From the NCBI GenBank assembly GCA_964614515.1, contig CAZTPJ010000050.1, forward strand, positions 1 through 27,342: a DNA stretch of 27,342 nucleotides, read 5' to 3'. This document shows positions 26,130 through 27,342 of this stretch, one piece after another. Numbering within the stretch: position 1 is the first letter of the stretch; the number at the start of each line of letters is the position of its first letter. The position numbers were made by a program, and so were the translations under genes. The notes beneath the pieces were generated by a model. The model searched no databases. It was given only the letters and a program-made list of their open reading frames with translations, and was not told the origin of the DNA. This DNA comes from CAZTPJ01 sp964614515. Lineage in GTDB: Bacteria > Planctomycetota > Phycisphaerae > Phycisphaerales > UBA1924.

Positions 26130-26536
26130 TGGGCACCTCATTGGCTGACGATTGGATGACCATGGAACGCGAGAATCTTCAAGTCGCGGAACAACTCCTC
26201 ACGCTGGGAAACTGGCGCTCGTGCGTCGGCCGCGCGTACTATTCCGCGATGGCCTCGTGCCATGGCGTTCTGATCGCGGCTGGACTCGATGTCCCCCAGC
26301 ACGGGAACTGGCCCAACGCCAGGCTTTCGGCCGTGCTATATGACACGATGCGGAGTGGTCCACTGCGAACTCCCCGGCACATTGCCCGCTCATACAGCGA
26401 TGAGATCGCTTCGGCTTGGTCCATGCGACTGGTCGCCGATTACAACCCGCGCGCCAGTGTGGATCGGAGTTCGGCTCGCGCTTCAGTCGTCGCGGCTCGA
26501 CGTTTGGACGCCCTCGCCGGGAGGATTATCAGATGA
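26129..26536 (+). CDS. HEPN/UPF0332-like domain protein inside the isc operon
   Basis: The 135-residue all-helical protein matches UPF0332/HEPN proteins: N-L-Q-V-A-E-Q-L-L ... R-A-Y-Y-S-A-M-A-S-C-H ... R-L-V-A-D-Y-N-P-R-A. The catalytic R-x(4-6)-H of HEPN RNase toxins is not visible, so nuclease activity is doubtful. Its ATG overlaps the iscS stop by one base and its stop overlaps the next gene by four, so it is part of one operon. The role could be an unknown accessory to cluster assembly, or a toxin/antitoxin-derived module that settled here. Confidence 0.75.
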   Translation: MGTSLADDWMTMERENLQVAEQLLTLGNWRSCVGRAYYSAMASCHGVLIAAGLDVPQHGNWPNARLSAVLYDTMRSGPLRTPRHIARSYSDEIASAWSMRLVADYNPRASVDRSSARASVVAARRLDALAGRIIR

Positions 26537-26805
26537 GTACGAACGGAAAGCATGACAACGCGGCGTCGGCATTGGCTGCGGTGGAGGATGTCTGGCGCAG
26601 GAACGCTCCGCTCGTCGAGCGGCATCGACTGCGCTATGTCGTCGGCGGCGTCTCGCGGATCGGCGAGTCCTGGTTCATCCCGCTTGTCTCGGATGACCCA
26701 GCCCCCGACGCGTACGAACTCGCCCGCGTCATCAACAACTTGCAGGAGCAGATCGAACGGTCATCAAGCATTGAAGTGACGTTGGCGCTGGACCCGGCCG
26801 CGTGA
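26533..26805 (+). CDS. Small partner of the HEPN-like protein
   Basis: The 90-residue protein overlaps the HEPN gene by 4 bases (ATGA). The central pattern G-E-S-W-F-I-P-L-V-S-D-D and the helical Y-E-L-A-R-V-I-N-N-L-Q-E-Q-I-E resemble short hypothetical proteins that I recall next to HEPN/UPF0332 genes, but I cannot name a family. Codon use and coupling make it a real gene. The iscU gene starts 71 bp further on. Confidence 0.65.
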   Translation: MSTNGKHDNAASALAAVEDVWRRNAPLVERHRLRYVVGGVSRIGESWFIPLVSDDPAPDAYELARVINNLQEQIERSSSIEVTLALDPAA

Positions 26806-26876
26806 ACTCAGCGCCAACAACGGATAAAGATCGACAGACACGAATCGGTTCATTGACATAGACACGGAGTAACACC

Positions 26877-27305
26877 ATGGCCTACGGCCCCAAAATCATC
26901 GACCATTACGAAAAGCCACGAAACGTCGGAAACTTCGGCTCGTCCACCGAAGTCAAAGCACGACCCGACATCGGCGTCGGGCTTGTCGGCGCGCCCGAGT
27001 GCGGCGACGTCATGCAACTTCAGATCAAGGTCAACCAGCAGACCGGCAAGATCGAAGACGCCAGGTTCAAGTGCTTCGGCTGCGGCTCGGCCATCGCGTC
27101 GTCCAGCGTCGCCACCGAATGGCTCAAGGGCAAGTCCCTCGACGAAGGCATGGAGATCAAGAACACCCAGATCGTCGAAGAACTCAGCCTCCCGCCGGTG
27201 AAGATTCACTGCTCGGTCCTGGCCGAGGACGCCATCCGCGCCGCCATCAACGACTACAAGGCCAAGAATGGCCTGCCAGTCGATGAACACGAACACGCGC
27301 ACTGA
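26877..27305 (+). CDS. iscU: Iron-sulfur cluster scaffold IscU
   Basis: The 142-residue scaffold closely resembles E. coli IscU and carries the ligand set Cys42-x-Asp44 (G-A-P-E-C-G-D), Cys69 (F-G-C-G-S-A-I-A-S-S-S) and Cys112 with His111 (P-P-V-K-I-H-C-S). Two features differ from E. coli: an extra Cys66 in F-K-C-F-G-C-G, and a short insertion around residues 22-32. The C-terminus is extended by a His/Glu-rich tail (E-H-E-H-A-H). It receives sulfur from the IscS encoded upstream. The gene ends 37 bases before the window edge. Confidence 0.95.
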   Translation: MAYGPKIIDHYEKPRNVGNFGSSTEVKARPDIGVGLVGAPECGDVMQLQIKVNQQTGKIEDARFKCFGCGSAIASSSVATEWLKGKSLDEGMEIKNTQIVEELSLPPVKIHCSVLAEDAIRAAINDYKAKNGLPVDEHEHAH

Positions 27306-27306
27306 T

Positions 27307-27342
27307 CCCGGGTGGACCCCTCCCGGGTGGACCCCTCCTGGG
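27307..27342 (+). repeat. 15-bp tandem repeat at the window edge
   Basis: CCCGGGTGGACCCCT occurs twice in a row (27307-27321, 27322-27336), and a third unit begins at 27337 with one change before the window ends. It starts directly after the iscU stop and could form hairpins; the full length is not visible. Confidence 0.55.

Noticed and set aside
26129..26536. Calling the HEPN-like protein an active RNase toxin
   Set aside because: The R-x(4-6)-H motif expected of HEPN RNases is not visible, so only the fold-level call is kept.

Overview
The window looks like chromosomal DNA from a planctomycete, most likely of the Phycisphaerae. It is GC-rich. Two secreted proteins end in paired 'D-C-D-x(n)-D-I-x-D-F-L-C-F-x-N' dockerin/EF-hand-like repeats, a signature I associate with Phycisphaerales. 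It also carries a DUF1580-type protein and a large secretin typical of planctomycetes. This assignment is inference from gene content, not from a marker gene.

Region 1 (1-5396) is one end of an integrative mobile element inserted at the 3' end of a tRNA-Pro(CGG) gene (5396-5469, minus strand). From the tRNA leftward, all on the minus strand, come a tyrosine integrase, an HTH-ended unknown protein, a DUF1580-like DNA-binding protein and a P4/D5-type primase-helicase. The primase-helicase ends at an in-frame TAG exactly inside its C-terminal winged-helix region. The lost 50-codon tail is still readable downstream, followed by about 290 bp of non-coding DNA rich in CGGTAACG iterons and inverted repeats that resembles a replication origin. 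The other end of the element is outside the window.

Region 2 (5470-9530) is ordinary chromosome with small modules: an ArsR regulator with an AHSA1/SRPBCC partner under a two-operator, apparently leaderless promoter; two tiny overlapping genes; a UbiA-family prenyltransferase; and an orphan beta-type DNA methyltransferase. Two inverted copies of a ~67-bp palindrome-centred repeat lie here.

Region 3 (9538-13172) is a minus-strand pair of secreted proteins: a gluzincin-type zinc metalloprotease and a seven-repeat beta-propeller protein. The protease has a (CT)21 dinucleotide tract between a good SD/ATG and the signal-peptide coding sequence, and the present repeat number puts the two out of frame. 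This is the layout of a phase-variable contingency locus and is the strongest finding in the window.

Region 4 (13295-18889) holds a GbsR/MarR-type regulator with a coupled unknown gene, a self-contained Fic protein with dyad operators at its start, a HTH-plus-membrane protein, a metallophosphoesterase, an MNT nucleotidyltransferase antitoxin overlapping a ParD-like antitoxin with no toxin for either, and a type III pantothenate kinase whose first phosphate-motif Asp is replaced by Cys.

Region 5 (18987-27342) holds an unknown acidic protein, a 1142-residue secretin, an STAS antagonist plus RsbW-like kinase pair (partner-switching regulation), and an Isc operon. In that operon a HEPN/UPF0332-like protein and a 90-residue partner are inserted between iscS and iscU with coupled start/stop codons. 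That embedding is the second most interesting arrangement.
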